DNA from: Ruminococcaceae bacterium KH2T8 | GTDB taxonomy: Bacteria; Bacillota; Clostridia; Saccharofermentanales; Saccharofermentanaceae | Reading direction: 5' to 3' | NCBI GenBank assembly: GCA_900111435.1 | Contig: FOIY01000001.1 | Span: 558,001 to 622,000, forward strand | DNA length: 64,000 nucleotides | Shown here: positions 45,194 through 54,573 of the stretch, in pieces | Layout: each line of letters begins with the position of its first letter | Numbering within the stretch: the stretch's first letter is position 1 | Notes under the pieces: generated by a model | What the model was told of the DNA's origin: nothing | Database searches by the model: none | The model's input: the letters and a program-made list of their open reading frames with translations, nothing else | Made by a program: the position numbers and the translations under genes

Positions 45194-47824
45194 TTACTTT
45201 CGGTATCCGTAGAATGCCTTGGACTCAGTAGTCGCTACCTCTATCTTCTGGAGCACGATGCCCGCATCCATGTGGATGAATCTTAGCTCGTGGTGCCCCG
45301 CCTTAAGGTTGAATGAGCAGGTCGTGCGACGACCGTTCTCAAGCACCGCCTTACACCAATCCTTATCGGTACCGTAGCCGGCCATATAGCCCTCGGGAAG
45401 AGTGTCTAGCACGACCGCGTCGCCGTCATCCACAGCAACTGCGAATCTCAAGCCCTTACCCTTAAAAGGATTATTGGACGGAGCCGTGTAGACAGTAACC
45501 TTGTACTCACCTTCGGTCTTGATATCGAGATCGAACTTAAGGCAAGGTGCCAAAGCGGGATCAGCGTAGTCCTTGCACAAAGGATAGAGCTTTACGGAGA
45601 CGCCGCTCTTTCCGTAGTCATCGATCAACTGCCAGGATGAGCCGTCGACTTCGGTAGAAGAAGTAAACTCATCTGCCTTAAAGATGATAACGTCATCAGC
45701 GTGTTCGCTCGAGATGCTCTCAAGGAAGTCGACGATGGCAGCATCACGCTCGGCGTCGTCAGCATAAGAAGAAACTGCTCCATCTCCGATCGATGTGACG
45801 ATCGCGGAACCGTCCGCGCTCGTGCCGACATAAGAAAGATCGGGATAGACAGAATCTTCGTCATTCCAGTGCTTGAAATCTACATGCTTGGAGCTCATCA
45901 TGCCGCGCCACTTGCCGTTCGACATCTCTTCGTTGTAGCACCTTACGAGTTCCTTATCGAGCGCGATCGTCTGATCGACCGCATCCTTTATCGCATTGGC
46001 GACGCCGACCGCCTTCGAAGCGGCGATATCATACGCCCCCGTGAGGAGCATCATCCTTCGAAGGTTCGCTGAGGCCTTGCACGGGAACTCCACAAATCCG
46101 TAGAAGCGGTCGCGGTACTCGGCGGGCATCAATGAAGCAACCTCGTCGGCCTTCGCGAACAGCCCCTCGGCACGCTCGAGCTCACAAAGCGCTTCGCGCT
46201 CCTCCGTAAACGAGAACGTATCCGGATGCGTCGCCTCGGGCCTGCGGTCGCCATTAAACCTCGTGTACTCATGGAGAAGTTCCGTTACTCTTTCGAGGTC
46301 CTCAACGCTAAGCTTCGGAAACTGCGTCTTTGCCCAGTTTCGCATGTAATCATAAGTGATGTTGGGCTCGCTATACTTCTCGATATCGAATGCGAGATCG
46401 AGGAAATACTGAAGGGGCATCTCAACCGGACGAAGGTCGCCCACGTTCACGATCCAGAGTCTTCTGATACCGTACTCATATGCAGTCGTGAGCTGCTCCC
46501 ACATCTTCGCGATCGGAGTAGAATTTACCCACTCATAGGAGATCGGATCTCCGTGATAATCAAGGTGATAATAGATACCCCATCCGGCCGGGCGATCCTT
46601 CGTCTCGGGACTCGGAACGGATCTCAAGTTACCGAAGTTATCATCCGACAAAAGGAGCAATGTATCATCAAGCACATCCCAGTTATTAAGACCCTCTGTA
46701 TCCTTATCGCCGTAGTAGTAATCCTCGACTTCCTTATAGAGAGCCAGCACCTGAGGCGCGTCCGCGAGTCCGTTATCTGCGAGTATCTTCTTTTGGTCGG
46801 TGATCGCTTTCTTTAAAAGATCGACATTATCCTTCATGGTCGCGTCCGCGCCCAGGAGGAGACTGTCGCGCTCTCCTCTCATTCCGATAGTGATCAGTGC
46901 CTTATGGTCCTTATCACGCTTGACACCGTCTTCCCAGAACTTATAGATGCCGCGCTCGTTAGTGTAGTAGCTCCAGTCCTTGCCGTAGCCGGTGTCATTA
47001 CTGTCAGTCATGTGATAGGTGAACTCCTCACCTGCCCTGAACAAAGGCTCGTGGTGAGATGTTCCCATCGTGATACCAAGGTCGGTCGCGAGATCCGCGA
47101 TCGCCTCGGGGTATGCAGTACCGTCTTCGCCGAATACTTCCGCCCACATAGCAGGCCACATGAAGTTCCCTCTCATCCTTAGAAGGAGGTCGAATACGGT
47201 AGCATAGAAATTCTCGTCAAACCTTCCGAATGTATTACTTACCCATGACCCCAGAGAAGGCCATTCGTCGTTAAGGAAGAATCCTCTGTACTCGACCGAA
47301 GGCTCTTTCGAGATGATATTGAGATCAGATACCGCGACCTGAAGATCACTCTGCTTTTCGGGTACAACATCGCCCCAGTAATGCCAGGGTGATACGCCGA
47401 TAAGAGATGAGATATAGAGCAGTCCGTATTCGCATCCGAGCTTGTCACTTCCGAATACGAGGATAATATCTTTCTGTGCATATGTCGTAGCAGAGAGCGC
47501 TGCAGATCCTGCGGGAACATATCTTATGAGATAGCACTCGCGCTTCCCCTTGATCTTGCCCAGCTCGGCTCCGCATGAAGATGCGAACTCATCGTATGTC
47601 TTATCTTCGCCGACTATACCCGCGACGATGATCACTTTGGAATTTGCCGCAGCAGGATCATCGACCGTAAGAGATCTTATTACTCTCACCGAACCGCGCA
47701 CGGGATCAGCTACAGTCCTTATATCATCCACAAGAGTCTGCGCGATCCTCTTTACGCCTTTGTCCTTACCGCTTACGACTACCGACAGTCCGCTGCCGCC
47801 GGATACCAATCTCAATCTGTCCAT
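45194..47824 (-). CDS. GH115-type xylan alpha-glucuronidase
   Basis: Family GH115 enzymes release (4-O-methyl)glucuronate from terminal and internal xylose units of glucuronoxylan. The 876-residue protein shows the family core: REYRGFFLNDEWPSLGSWVSNTFGR-like segment near residue 180 (seen as EYRGFFLNDEWPSLG), NFYATVFDLLLRMRGNFMWP, MGTSHHEPLFRAGEEF, and the late LWIVNVGDLRPVEMP. The C-terminal ~200 residues are a beta-rich domain. There is no signal peptide, so it should act inside the cell on imported oligosaccharides. It is last in the ABC importer operon. Confidence 0.9.
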   Translation of the reverse strand: MDRLRLVSGGSGLSVVVSGKDKGVKRIAQTLVDDIRTVADPVRGSVRVIRSLTVDDPAAANSKVIIVAGIVGEDKTYDEFASSCGAELGKIKGKRECYLIRYVPAGSAALSATTYAQKDIILVFGSDKLGCEYGLLYISSLIGVSPWHYWGDVVPEKQSDLQVAVSDLNIISKEPSVEYRGFFLNDEWPSLGSWVSNTFGRFDENFYATVFDLLLRMRGNFMWPAMWAEVFGEDGTAYPEAIADLATDLGITMGTSHHEPLFRAGEEFTYHMTDSNDTGYGKDWSYYTNERGIYKFWEDGVKRDKDHKALITIGMRGERDSLLLGADATMKDNVDLLKKAITDQKKILADNGLADAPQVLALYKEVEDYYYGDKDTEGLNNWDVLDDTLLLLSDDNFGNLRSVPSPETKDRPAGWGIYYHLDYHGDPISYEWVNSTPIAKMWEQLTTAYEYGIRRLWIVNVGDLRPVEMPLQYFLDLAFDIEKYSEPNITYDYMRNWAKTQFPKLSVEDLERVTELLHEYTRFNGDRRPEATHPDTFSFTEEREALCELERAEGLFAKADEVASLMPAEYRDRFYGFVEFPCKASANLRRMMLLTGAYDIAASKAVGVANAIKDAVDQTIALDKELVRCYNEEMSNGKWRGMMSSKHVDFKHWNDEDSVYPDLSYVGTSADGSAIVTSIGDGAVSSYADDAERDAAIVDFLESISSEHADDVIIFKADEFTSSTEVDGSSWQLIDDYGKSGVSVKLYPLCKDYADPALAPCLKFDLDIKTEGEYKVTVYTAPSNNPFKGKGLRFAVAVDDGDAVVLDTLPEGYMAGYGTDKDWCKAVLENGRRTTCSFNLKAGHHELRFIHMDAGIVLQKIEVATTESKAFYGYRK

Positions 47825-47871
47825 TTCTTTACCTCGCTGATCAAAGAGTGATCATATATATTTTATTAAAA

Positions 47872-47902
47872 TTGAGGGCTCTCCGCAAAGAGAGCCCCCA
47901 TG
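47872..47902 (-). terminator. Terminator-like stem between the binding protein and GH115 genes
   Basis: GGGCTCTC (47877-47884) pairs perfectly with GAGAGCCC (47891-47898). On the minus strand T-rich sequence follows. It probably reduces read-through into the GH115 gene, giving more transporter than enzyme. Confidence 0.75.
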
Positions 47903-47930
47903 TTCGTGAAACTATCTTCCAACAACGGGA

Positions 47931-49670
47931 TCAGCCGTTATAGAGGTCGTTGTACATAGTAACGAGACCGTCACTGTTGAGCGACTCACAGGAAGCTACA
48001 TACTCATCCCACTGTGTTTCGATATCTGCCTGACCCGTGATGAACATGAGTGTCCAGGTATTAACGTTATCGATAAGAGGAGTAGAGATAAGGTTCATGT
48101 CCTCGCTCTGCTCGGCAGTAGGGATTACCGGAGGAGCCAAAGGAGGTGTCTCTCTGTACTCGATATTTCTGTTAACGTAATCAGCTACATCGGGGATATA
48201 GTTATCTGTCATCTCTTCAACAGTACCTGCATAGTAGTAGTTACCGCAAGCATAACCCCACTGAAGTCTGATATCTATATCGTCATCGCTCTGAGATGCA
48301 TAGCCCAAGCCGCCGCAGCAGTAGCCGGGAAGAAGTGACTTTGAGCCGTCGTCATTGTACTGGAATGTCTCGCCTTCAACACCCCACTTTGTGAGGATAT
48401 AAGCCTCATCGGAGTAGAAGAGCCAGTCAACGAATCTGAGCATTTCGATGAAGCCGTCCTCACCGAGCTCATCAAGAGCGTTCTGAGAGATCATGACACC
48501 GTTCTCGAGTCTCTCTGCACCTGCAGTAGAGTAGTTCGTGGAACCCTGAGGAGGTGTAACGATATATGTTTCCCAGTTACCTGCGCCGAGCTGCTCGTCG
48601 AGGTTTGTGTAGTAGTTTGCAACCTGGCTCTGGTTAACGGAGATGATAACAGTCTCGCCGTTATAGAACTTGTTTGTTGCAGTCGTATCGTCCTGAGTGA
48701 ATGTCTCGGGATCGAGGATTCCCTCTTCAACGAATCTGTTAGCTACAGTGAGCATCTCTCTGTAGTTATCGGATGTGGGAGAGAAATAGAAGCTGTCGCT
48801 TTCGGGATCATATCTCATACCGTTACCGATACCCCAACCTGCGTTAACGTCATATGTCTGACCCATGACCTTAAGAAGGTTACCGCCGTTGCCCTGACCG
48901 GACTCATTGCCGCACCAGAGGTCGGACCAGATGTAGTCATCTGCAGAGCACATACCCTGCGCTACCATGTACTCCTTTACCTGTACGAGAGCATCGCAGA
49001 GATCGTTCCAGTCCCAGTTCTCTTCCATGGAAGGAACGTCTACTCCTGCAGCCTCGAAGATATCGCTTCTGATCATGAAGGAATAGTTGAGGAGAGGCTC
49101 TTCGAGCATACCGGGGAGTCTATAATAGTTACCGTCTGCTCTCGTGATCGTACGAAGATCATCAGCCATGTTATATGTGTTATAGAAATCGATGAAATTG
49201 GGCATGTACTGAACATACTGTGAGATGGGTACGATAGCGCCGCCGTCAACGAAAGAGGAATCGTCGTAGATCTTCGGGATGATGTACGCAGATGAACCGG
49301 AGTTGATCTCGAGAGTAACGTTCTGCATGTAGTCGTTACTGTCGTAAGAGATGAGCTCGAGGTGTACGTTCGTGAGCTCTTCGATCTTGGCGAAGATACC
49401 CTCGGACTCCCATGTGTCTACCATGGGATACCAGCTTGCATCACTGAAGTACATCGTGTAGGTTACAGGCTCGTCAGCGTGGAATGTTACGCCGGAACCA
49501 TACTGATAACCGAGGTTCTCTTCAGAGTCCGTGGCCTGAGTCTCAAGAACGTCACCCAATGTGGTGATCGCCGTACTCTCAGCCGGAGCCTTCGAGGAAC
49601 ATGCAGTTCCAAGAGCCATGGACAGAACCAACGATGTGCTGACAACACGTTTCAGGTTTGTTCTTTTCAT
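47931..49670 (-). CDS. Sugar ABC transporter substrate-binding lipoprotein (LplA-like, family 1)
   Basis: The 579-residue lipoprotein (lipobox LGTAC) binds an oligosaccharide outside the membrane. Family features are EPVTYTMYFSDASWYPMVDTWESEGIF, NDYMQNVTLEINSGSSAYIIP, RADGNYYRLPG and the C-terminal half with LPGYCCGGLGYA. With the two LplB/LplC-type permeases upstream it forms an importer of the CUT1 group. The substrate is probably an aldouronic acid (xylo-oligomer carrying methylglucuronate), inferred from the GH115 and uronate genes around it. Confidence 0.92.
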   Translation of the reverse strand: MKRTNLKRVVSTSLVLSMALGTACSSKAPAESTAITTLGDVLETQATDSEENLGYQYGSGVTFHADEPVTYTMYFSDASWYPMVDTWESEGIFAKIEELTNVHLELISYDSNDYMQNVTLEINSGSSAYIIPKIYDDSSFVDGGAIVPISQYVQYMPNFIDFYNTYNMADDLRTITRADGNYYRLPGMLEEPLLNYSFMIRSDIFEAAGVDVPSMEENWDWNDLCDALVQVKEYMVAQGMCSADDYIWSDLWCGNESGQGNGGNLLKVMGQTYDVNAGWGIGNGMRYDPESDSFYFSPTSDNYREMLTVANRFVEEGILDPETFTQDDTTATNKFYNGETVIISVNQSQVANYYTNLDEQLGAGNWETYIVTPPQGSTNYSTAGAERLENGVMISQNALDELGEDGFIEMLRFVDWLFYSDEAYILTKWGVEGETFQYNDDGSKSLLPGYCCGGLGYASQSDDDIDIRLQWGYACGNYYYAGTVEEMTDNYIPDVADYVNRNIEYRETPPLAPPVIPTAEQSEDMNLISTPLIDNVNTWTLMFITGQADIETQWDEYVASCESLNSDGLVTMYNDLYNG

Positions 49671-49815
49671 AGTTTGCCTCCGAATTTAAAGGTTTTATTG
49701 ATGTCGGCTCAGGCCGATTACATCCTTGATCGTTTCATCGGATAAAGTCTCCCCTTACCCGCGGACCGCTTCACACATTACGGTCGTTCAAACATATAGA
49801 TCTCCGTTTATTCTT

Positions 49816-50712
49816 TTATTCCTTAACGCCTCCGAGCATCATGCCCTGTACGTAATATTTCTGTACGAAAGGATATACAGCGATGATGGGAAGTACCGTA
49901 AGTACCATCGCGCACGACTTGATGTTGAGTGATACGGATACCGCATCAGGGTCGTTCGCGCCCTGTCCCCTGATGATCGTCTGAAGGTAATATGCTACGG
50001 GCCACTTGCTCTTATCCTGCAGATAAAGGAATGCGTTGAACCAGTTGTTCCAGTACATTACCGAATAAAAGAGAGTCATCGTCGCCATGATGGGCTTTGA
50101 CAGGGGAAGCGCTATCCTCCAGAAGACTCCGAACTTACTAAGGCCGTCCATCTCTCCTGCTTCCTCAAGGTCCTTCGGGATACTCTGGAAGAATGATTTC
50201 ATGAGGAGTACGTAGTAAGTACTGATCATCATGGGAAGGATAAATCCCGCCATCGTATTCTTTATACCTACTCTGTCTACGAGGATGTAGTTCGCGATAA
50301 GTCCGCCGCCGAAATACATCGTAAATACGATGAAAGGAGTAAGTATCTTATTGAACTTGAGCTCGTTCTTCGACATTGGATATGCAAGGAATGCGGAGAA
50401 CAAAAGTGAGCTTATCGTACCTATGATCGTATAGACGATAGTGTTCTTGTAGTACATCAGGAACTCGCCCTTTGAAAGGATGTACTTATATGTATTTACG
50501 TTAAATCCTTCCGGAATAAGACTCGTGTGTCCCGCGATGATCGCCTTATCCGATGTAAAGGACTGTGATACCAGGTAAAGGAAAGGATAGAGCGTTGCCG
50601 CTGCTATAAGGAGCATGAGGATCGTATTACATACGGTAAACACCCTGTAGCCCGTCGATTCCTTGATCCTGTTCTTTCTGTTATGTGATTTAAGTTCTGT
50701 CGTGTTGATCAT
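49816..50712 (-). CDS. Sugar ABC transporter permease, LplC/YtcP type
   Basis: The 298-residue inner-membrane protein has six hydrophobic helices. The EAA loop, which contacts the ATPase, is EAGEMDGLSKFGVFWRIALPLSKPIM. The N-terminus starts with a basic cytoplasmic head (SHNRKNRIKESTGYRVF). The end YYVQGMMLGGVKE is characteristic of the LplC/YtcP group. It follows the other permease by 13 bases and is followed by the binding protein gene after ~145 bp, where a small hairpin (GTCGGCTCAGGCCGAT) may act as an attenuator. Confidence 0.94.
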   Translation of the reverse strand: MINTTELKSHNRKNRIKESTGYRVFTVCNTILMLLIAAATLYPFLYLVSQSFTSDKAIIAGHTSLIPEGFNVNTYKYILSKGEFLMYYKNTIVYTIIGTISSLLFSAFLAYPMSKNELKFNKILTPFIVFTMYFGGGLIANYILVDRVGIKNTMAGFILPMMISTYYVLLMKSFFQSIPKDLEEAGEMDGLSKFGVFWRIALPLSKPIMATMTLFYSVMYWNNWFNAFLYLQDKSKWPVAYYLQTIIRGQGANDPDAVSVSLNIKSCAMVLTVLPIIAVYPFVQKYYVQGMMLGGVKE

Positions 50713-50725
50713 TGTCCTTCACCTC

Positions 50726-51694
50726 TTACCAAAGACTGCTGTCAGATACTTTCTTCGATACCTGATTTGCTATCGTAAGAAGAACGAGATTGATCAGTCC
50801 TTCAAAGAGTCCGACCGCCGTCGCGTAACTGAAGTTACCGCCTCCTGTCTGTGATCCGATACCCATCCTATAGACGTACGTCGATATGATATCTGCCGTT
50901 GAATATGTCATGGGATTATAAAGGAGGAATACCTTTTCGAAAGCTCCGCCGGATCCGACAAGACCGCCGATATCAAGGATCAAAAGGGTTGTGATAGTAG
51001 GAAGGATACAAGGGATAGTTACGTGAAGAACGCGCTGAAGGTGGTTCGCGCCGTCTACCGCAGCTGCCTCGTAAAGTGAAGGATTGATCCCTGACATCGC
51101 GGCCAGATAAAGTATCGTACCCCAGCCGAGTGACTGCCAAAGTCCCGAAACGATAAAGATAGTCCTGAACCATTCAGCGAGAGCGATGAAATTGATCTTC
51201 TCGCTGCCCATTGATGCGAGTGCCGCATTGATGGGACCTGATGTTGAGAGGAGTTCCTTTATCATACCTGCAACGATGACCATCGATATGAAGTGAGGAA
51301 GATAGGATACAGTCTGTACGAACTTCTTCCAGTGAAGATTCCTGATCTCGTTTATAAGGAGTGCAAATATGAGTGTGAGAGGGAATCTGAAGAGAAGATA
51401 TCCGATATTAAGGATCAATGTATTAGCGAAAGCCTTCCAGAATGTATGGTCCTTGATGAACTGCTTGAAGTATCTGAGTCCGCTCCACTCTTCACCGAAG
51501 ATATTACCGCCTGCTCTATACTTTCTAAAAGCGATGATATTACCGAACATCGGAATATATCGGAAGATAATGTAGTAGATAACAGGTATTACTACCATCA
51601 GGTAGAGCTGCCAGTATTTGGAAAGATTTCTGCGGATCTTTTCGCCCCTGGTCTTAGTAGGCGGGCTGTATGACACCCTTTGATCGTTAACCAT
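50726..51694 (-). CDS. Sugar ABC transporter permease, LplB type
   Basis: The 322-residue permease has six helices and starts with a typical LplB head (GEKIRRNLSKYWQLYLMVVIPVIYYIIF, PMFGNIIAFRKYR). Its EAA loop is YEAAAVDGANHLQRVLHVTIPCILPT. It is the first gene of permease-permease-binding protein-GH115. No ATPase gene is present, so a shared multi-sugar ATPase (MsmX type) encoded elsewhere is expected, as is usual for this importer class. Confidence 0.94.
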   Translation of the reverse strand: MVNDQRVSYSPPTKTRGEKIRRNLSKYWQLYLMVVIPVIYYIIFRYIPMFGNIIAFRKYRAGGNIFGEEWSGLRYFKQFIKDHTFWKAFANTLILNIGYLLFRFPLTLIFALLINEIRNLHWKKFVQTVSYLPHFISMVIVAGMIKELLSTSGPINAALASMGSEKINFIALAEWFRTIFIVSGLWQSLGWGTILYLAAMSGINPSLYEAAAVDGANHLQRVLHVTIPCILPTITTLLILDIGGLVGSGGAFEKVFLLYNPMTYSTADIISTYVYRMGIGSQTGGGNFSYATAVGLFEGLINLVLLTIANQVSKKVSDSSLW

Positions 51695-51751
51695 TCTGAA
51701 ACACCCTTCTTTTTCACGCCTTTGCGAGTCACTTTCACATACATGCGTACT

Positions 51752-51805
51752 TGCATACTAGGCTATTTGTGTTTTAAGTCTACCAACGGGTTTGTGATTA
51801 GTCAA
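51752..51805 (-). promoter_or_regulatory. Promoter and downstream operator of the importer operon
   Basis: On the minus strand TTGACT (51805-51800) and TAGACT (51782-51777) are exactly 17 bp apart. About 20 bases downstream of the -10, the shared operator word lies at 51752-51761 (TGCATACTAG on the plus strand), preceded by a tandem near copy TGCGTACT at 51744-51751. A protein bound here would act as a road-block. Confidence 0.65.
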
Positions 51806-51830
51806 TAGTGGAATCACCAAAAATAGCGCA

Positions 51831-51866
51831 GAAAAATGACACATTGCACAAAAGCAATGTGTCATC
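51831..51866 (-). terminator. Terminator of the acetylesterase gene
   Basis: ATGACACATTGC (51836-51847) pairs perfectly with GCAATGTGTCAT (51854-51865). On the minus strand the stem is followed by TTTTTC. Confidence 0.88.
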
Positions 51867-51890
51867 GTTAAGTGAACAGATTCTTAAATA

Positions 51891-53408
51891 TTAATATATA
51901 TTCTCTATAAAGACTTTAGCCGCGCGAGCCCCGAGTTCAGCCTTCTTCTGGGGATGGAGCTCAAACTGCTCGCCAAGGTCCCTGCCGTCAACTACATAGC
52001 ACTTATCCACTACAGAAGGTGCCTCCTGCTGCTGTCTCTGTACCTCTCTCCAGCCGAAAGGAACAGTTGACGTATCCTCGGACTGAACGTTGATATAATC
52101 AGGCATGATCGTCGAGACTATCGGGATATCCTTTCCGAAGATCTCTCTCCAGGAATCGACCATCCTCTTGAACTTCGTATCATACTTTTCCCATCTGTCG
52201 CCGTTGCTCTCTCCCTGATACCAGAAGAATCCCTTGATCGATACTTTGGACAAAGTAAGTACTGCGGCATTATAGAGGATCACGGGGAAGCTTACCATCA
52301 TCCTGCCGGGGACAAATGGCTCACAGCTCTTCTCTTTTATGTGCTTCCATTCGCCCGCTATGTCGATCTTCTTACCGTCTGCTTCGAGATAGTAAGGATG
52401 TGCATCTACGAATCCTCCGACCGAAGATTCATTTATGAGACGAACGGCGATAAGGTTAGTTCCCTTCTTAAGGATCGATGCAGCGAACGGATACTTTCGG
52501 GGAGGATACTGATACTCAGTCCTTCCTACTTCCTGTCCGTTGATAAAAGTGATATCCGCATCGATAAGAAGTCCGCAGTAAAGGAATGCATCGTCCCCAT
52601 TTATCTCTTCATCGATCGTCACTTCCTTATAGAACCATGAGCTTCCCGTTATGCCCTTGAACATCGCGGGAAGAGTTACTTCTTCTGCTCCCTCGGGGAT
52701 AGCCGATGCGTAAACTGCCTGATCGACTGCAGCCGTATCCTCACGCCACTTTGCGCATCTGCTGTTGCTCTCTTCAAGATAGGAAGTCAGCACGCCTTTG
52801 CCGTAATACTTCTCTATAAGATCCAGTTCATCGCAGCAGTCCTTAAGGTCCTCTTCCCTCATGAACGACTCTATCGAAGCGCCGCCCTGAGCATTGAGGA
52901 TCAGTCCGATAGGTACATCGATCTGATCGTATACTTTCTTGAATGTAAAGAAACCGTATGCGCTCATCTCGTCTACTTCGCCCTGTACTGCAGAGGTCCA
53001 GGGAAGATCGGGAAGAACATACTCGTCAACGGGCTTAAAGTCGCTGTCGGGAACGAGCCTGTACTGTCTGATGTAAGGATAGTTCGCTGCCTTTATCTCA
53101 GCTTCGGATCTGTCATATGTTCTCCTGACAGGAAGCTCCATATTGGACTGTCCCGCGAGCATATATACATCACCGAAACATACATTATGAAGGACTATGG
53201 TCTCGGAGCCCATTATGGTGATATCTATATCACGCCTGACGCCGATAGCCGGGATCTCGATATCGAACTTTCCGTCCGCCGTCTTTCCCGTATAAGAACC
53301 GCCTTCTATCTCGACCATTACTTCCGCTGCCGTATCAGTTCCGAAGATGTGATTTACCTTATCCCTTTGAAGGATCATATTATCGCCGAATATGCCTGCG
53401 AGTTTCAT
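51891..53408 (-). CDS. Sialate O-acetylesterase-family carbohydrate esterase
   Basis: The 505-residue enzyme is an SGNH-type acetylesterase: the nucleophile Ser is in MLAGQSNMELPVRR, and KGFFWYQGESNGDRWEKYDTKF is the family block that stabilises the transition state. Residues ~230-340 hold an inserted beta-sandwich domain (GITGSSWFYKEVTID, GTNLIAVRLINE). There is no signal peptide. In this context it most likely removes acetyl groups from imported xylo-oligosaccharides rather than from sialic acids. A TACTAG operator lies in its upstream region. Confidence 0.88.
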   Translation of the reverse strand: MKLAGIFGDNMILQRDKVNHIFGTDTAAEVMVEIEGGSYTGKTADGKFDIEIPAIGVRRDIDITIMGSETIVLHNVCFGDVYMLAGQSNMELPVRRTYDRSEAEIKAANYPYIRQYRLVPDSDFKPVDEYVLPDLPWTSAVQGEVDEMSAYGFFTFKKVYDQIDVPIGLILNAQGGASIESFMREEDLKDCCDELDLIEKYYGKGVLTSYLEESNSRCAKWREDTAAVDQAVYASAIPEGAEEVTLPAMFKGITGSSWFYKEVTIDEEINGDDAFLYCGLLIDADITFINGQEVGRTEYQYPPRKYPFAASILKKGTNLIAVRLINESSVGGFVDAHPYYLEADGKKIDIAGEWKHIKEKSCEPFVPGRMMVSFPVILYNAAVLTLSKVSIKGFFWYQGESNGDRWEKYDTKFKRMVDSWREIFGKDIPIVSTIMPDYINVQSEDTSTVPFGWREVQRQQQEAPSVVDKCYVVDGRDLGEQFELHPQKKAELGARAAKVFIENIY

Positions 53409-53471
53409 CCTGACCTCCCTTACAGATCACCAGATCTTGTCTTTTTTTGTTATCTTATCTTGTATCTTGGC

Positions 53472-53502
53472 AGTATGCAACAACAATCTTGCATACTAGA
53501 AT
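53472..53502. promoter_or_regulatory. Operator dyad in the divergent esterase/YesL region
   Basis: AGTATGCAA (53472-53480) and TTGCATACT (53489-53497) form a perfect 9-bp dyad around 8 bp. The right arm continues as AGAAT, giving GCATACTAGAAT, the word shared with three other promoters. It lies between the esterase gene and the YesL-type gene and could control both. Confidence 0.7.
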
Positions 53503-53510
53503 AATTTTCG

Positions 53511-53539
53511 TTGTCAGTACCGATACCATGGGTTATAAT
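53511..53539 (+). promoter_or_regulatory. Promoter of the YesL-type gene
   Basis: TTGTCA (53511-53516) and a perfect TATAAT (53534-53539) are exactly 17 bp apart, 41 bases before the ATG. Confidence 0.72.
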
Positions 53540-53579
53540 CGACTTGAAACTACTACCAATGATATAGCGGGGATCAACT

Positions 53580-54212
53580 ATGGATTCTTCATACGAGAGG
53601 ATCAGCAGATCAAAACTCTTCGGTCTCGGTGAGATAATCTGGGATCTGATGTCGCTGTCACTTTTATGGATCCTCTTCTCGCTTCCGATAGTCACTTCAG
53701 GGGCAGCTTCGGCCGCACTTTATTACGCCGTAAGGCGCAGATTCCAACTGGGGTTTTCCACGCCTGCTAAGGACTTCATGAAGTCTTTTAAGCAGAACCT
53801 GAAGCAGGGTCTTATCATCAATCTGATCTTCATGATATACGGTTCGATAACAGGCTTTAATCTCTATATCGCACTTCACGGATTCGGCGGCATTACTCTG
53901 CCCGAAGGATACCTTCCGATAGCTATCCTTCTGACACTTCCGATCCTGATATTTTATCCTCTGACTTTCCCCTATCTTTCGAGGTTCGATATCGATACAA
54001 AGCACACGCTCATGAACAGCGCGCTTTTAACTCTCATGAATCCCGTAAAGGCGATCGTCATCTGGATCTATATGCTCGTGACATTTGCCGCTATGATCCT
54101 CTTTCCCCCTTGCGCTCTCATCGCTCCCGCGGGTATCACGTTTGTTATAATGAGGATGATCGAGAAGATCTTCTCGGCAGCAACTGACAAAGAGGGGCAG
54201 GAAGATGCTTAA
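53580..54212 (+). CDS. DUF624 / YesL-type membrane protein
   Basis: The 210-residue protein matches the DUF624 (YesL) family: LGEIIWDLMSLSLLWILFSLPIVTSGAASAALYYAVRRR near the N-terminus is the family signature, followed by KDFMKSFKQNLKQG and four more helices. YesL-like genes usually accompany LplB/YtcP-type carbohydrate importers, as here, but their role is unknown. It shares the divergent operator region with the esterase gene. Confidence 0.9.
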   Translation: MDSSYERISRSKLFGLGEIIWDLMSLSLLWILFSLPIVTSGAASAALYYAVRRRFQLGFSTPAKDFMKSFKQNLKQGLIINLIFMIYGSITGFNLYIALHGFGGITLPEGYLPIAILLTLPILIFYPLTFPYLSRFDIDTKHTLMNSALLTLMNPVKAIVIWIYMLVTFAAMILFPPCALIAPAGITFVIMRMIEKIFSAATDKEGQEDA

Positions 54213-54573
54213 TTATATCCAGATAGCCTGTGCGGTACTTGCGATCGTATTTATCTTCATCGGACTTTCGATCACCGTACGCACCTTAAAGAAGAATGGC
54301 AGCGGCAAGAAAGCCGATACGGATACCATCATCAAGTCTACCGTCCTCGTAGTGATCGGACTGCTCTTTTATACGGGTACAAAAGCATGCTCCAACATGA
54401 CCGTCGAGGGCGCCGAAGATTATGAATTCATCTCGATCTATATAGCGTCTTTCGTGCAGGTCATAAAGGTATTCGGATTTATTATCCTTGTTCCCGCCGT
54501 CATCAACATGATGGTACCCAAGGAGAGCCCCGAGCTAGAGAAAAAGGATGAAGAAGCCGACGAGGCTCAGTGA
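54205..54573 (+). CDS. Small membrane protein (122 aa)
   Basis: Three hydrophobic helices are visible (IACAVLAIVFIFIGLSITV; IKSTVLVVIGLLFYTG; FVQVIKVFGFIILVPAVINMMV) and the tail is charged (EKKDEEADEAQ). It starts eight bases before the YesL gene ends, so the two are coupled. Its stop overlaps the stop of the opposing XRE gene by seven bases. Family not recognised. Confidence 0.78.
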   Translation: MLNYIQIACAVLAIVFIFIGLSITVRTLKKNGSGKKADTDTIIKSTVLVVIGLLFYTGTKACSNMTVEGAEDYEFISIYIASFVQVIKVFGFIILVPAVINMMVPKESPELEKKDEEADEAQ

